Origin: Allobosea psychrotolerans
GTDB lineage: Bacteria; Pseudomonadota; Alphaproteobacteria; Rhizobiales; Beijerinckiaceae
Length of the DNA stretch: 37,649 bases
Assembly (NCBI RefSeq): GCF_002917105.1
Contig: NZ_PQFZ01000033.1
Coordinates: forward strand, 1 to 37,649
Direction: 5' to 3'
Under the pieces are notes generated by a model. That model was not told the origin of the DNA, ran no database searches, and was given only the letters and a program-made list of their open reading frames with translations. Below, in pieces: positions 37,395 to 37,649 of the stretch. Made by a program: the position numbers and the translations under genes. How positions within the stretch are numbered: the stretch's first letter is position 1; every line of letters begins with the position of its first letter.

Positions 37395-37649
37395 TCAGAA
37401 CTCCTCCCATCCCGCGTCGCTGGCGCGGCCGTTGACGGCGCGCTTGGCCGGTGCTGCGGCGTGCGTCGGGGCCGGGGCGGATCTGGCTGGCGCCGCCGCG
37501 GCAGGCCTGGGGCTCTGCGCGAAGGCGGCTTCGGCGAGCTTGCGCAGGCGCGCAGGCTCGGAGGCCGGTTCATGAGCCTGGGCAGCGCTTGTCCTGGCGG
37601 CCGGGCGCGGCACCGGGGCGTAGCTGGCCGATGAGGCGGTCGCGCCCTC
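37395..37649 (-). CDS. C-terminal tail of a methyl-accepting chemotaxis protein (partial)
   Basis: The minus frame from the window edge to a stop at 37397 gives 84 residues: an Ala/Pro-rich linker and the ending NGRASDAGWEEF. A terminal xWEEF-type pentapeptide on a flexible linker is the tether that binds CheR/CheB on many alphaproteobacterial chemoreceptors. The linker segment ARLRKLAEAAFAQSPRP suits the region after the signalling hairpin. The frame is open to the window edge, so the signalling and sensor domains must lie beyond it. The identification rests on the tail motif only. Confidence 0.7.
   Translation of the reverse strand, partial: EGATASSASYAPVPRPAARTSAAQAHEPASEPARLRKLAEAAFAQSPRPAAAAPARSAPAPTHAAAPAKRAVNGRASDAGWEEF

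Overview
The window is a GC-rich chromosomal segment from an alphaproteobacterium, almost certainly of the order Hyphomicrobiales (Rhizobiales). Gene order and the interspersed palindromes recall Bosea and its relatives, but that genus-level guess comes from memory, not from a search. The evidence for the order is the block ftsK / lolA / xth / OmpR-type regulator / L,D-transpeptidase / yggS / leuS / lptE / holA / parB-parA / rsmG-mnmG-mnmE, and the block rho / hemJ / hemE / origin / ppsR / maf / aroE / coaE / dnaQ / secB / tim44 / mltA / smr. No tRNA, rRNA, CRISPR array, prophage or insertion sequence was found.

Layout. 1-9.1 kb: the end of ftsK, then envelope, repair and translation genes (lolA, xth, a CenR-like regulator with a cyclic-nucleotide-binding partner, an L,D-transpeptidase, yggS, leuS-lptE-holA). 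9.2-14.9 kb: a leftward operon mnmE-mnmG-rsmG-parA-parB, joining tRNA wobble modification to chromosome segregation. 15.0-17.0 kb: a rightward yyaL-type gene. 17.1-20.2 kb: a leftward hemE-hemJ-rho cluster. 20.17-20.73 kb: the only gap longer than 300 bases. It looks like the chromosomal replication origin, with an AT-rich tract, DnaA-box-like 9-mers, a perfect CtrA full site, a parS-like site and many GANTC (CcrM) sites. 20.7-24.4 kb: a rightward ppsR-maf-aroE-coaE-dnaQ run. 24.5-30.1 kb: leftward terC and secB, then a tightly overlapped rightward set tim44-mltA-smr-HTH, then a PfkB kinase. 30.2-37.6 kb: more variable genes (PPOX flavoprotein, alpha/beta hydrolase, HxlR regulator with a divergent NAD(P)-binding protein, Atu4866-like protein, AraC regulator, tail of a chemoreceptor) around the conserved pnp and rpsO.

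How it fits together. The window appears to be the origin and centromere region of the chromosome. Five parS-like 16-mers lie from 11.5 to 31.8 kb on both sides of the putative origin, and parAB encodes the proteins that would use them. The flanking genes nearest the origin are transcribed away from it on both sides. CtrA, CcrM and ParB signals lie within about 200 bases of each other, so replication initiation, cell-cycle control and segregation may converge on this gap. That is the most interesting feature of the window. Other points of interest are two candidate operators for uncharacterised local regulons (30843-30860 and 35165-35181), families of intergenic palindromes, and a synteny break upstream of rpsO, where truB would normally be expected.
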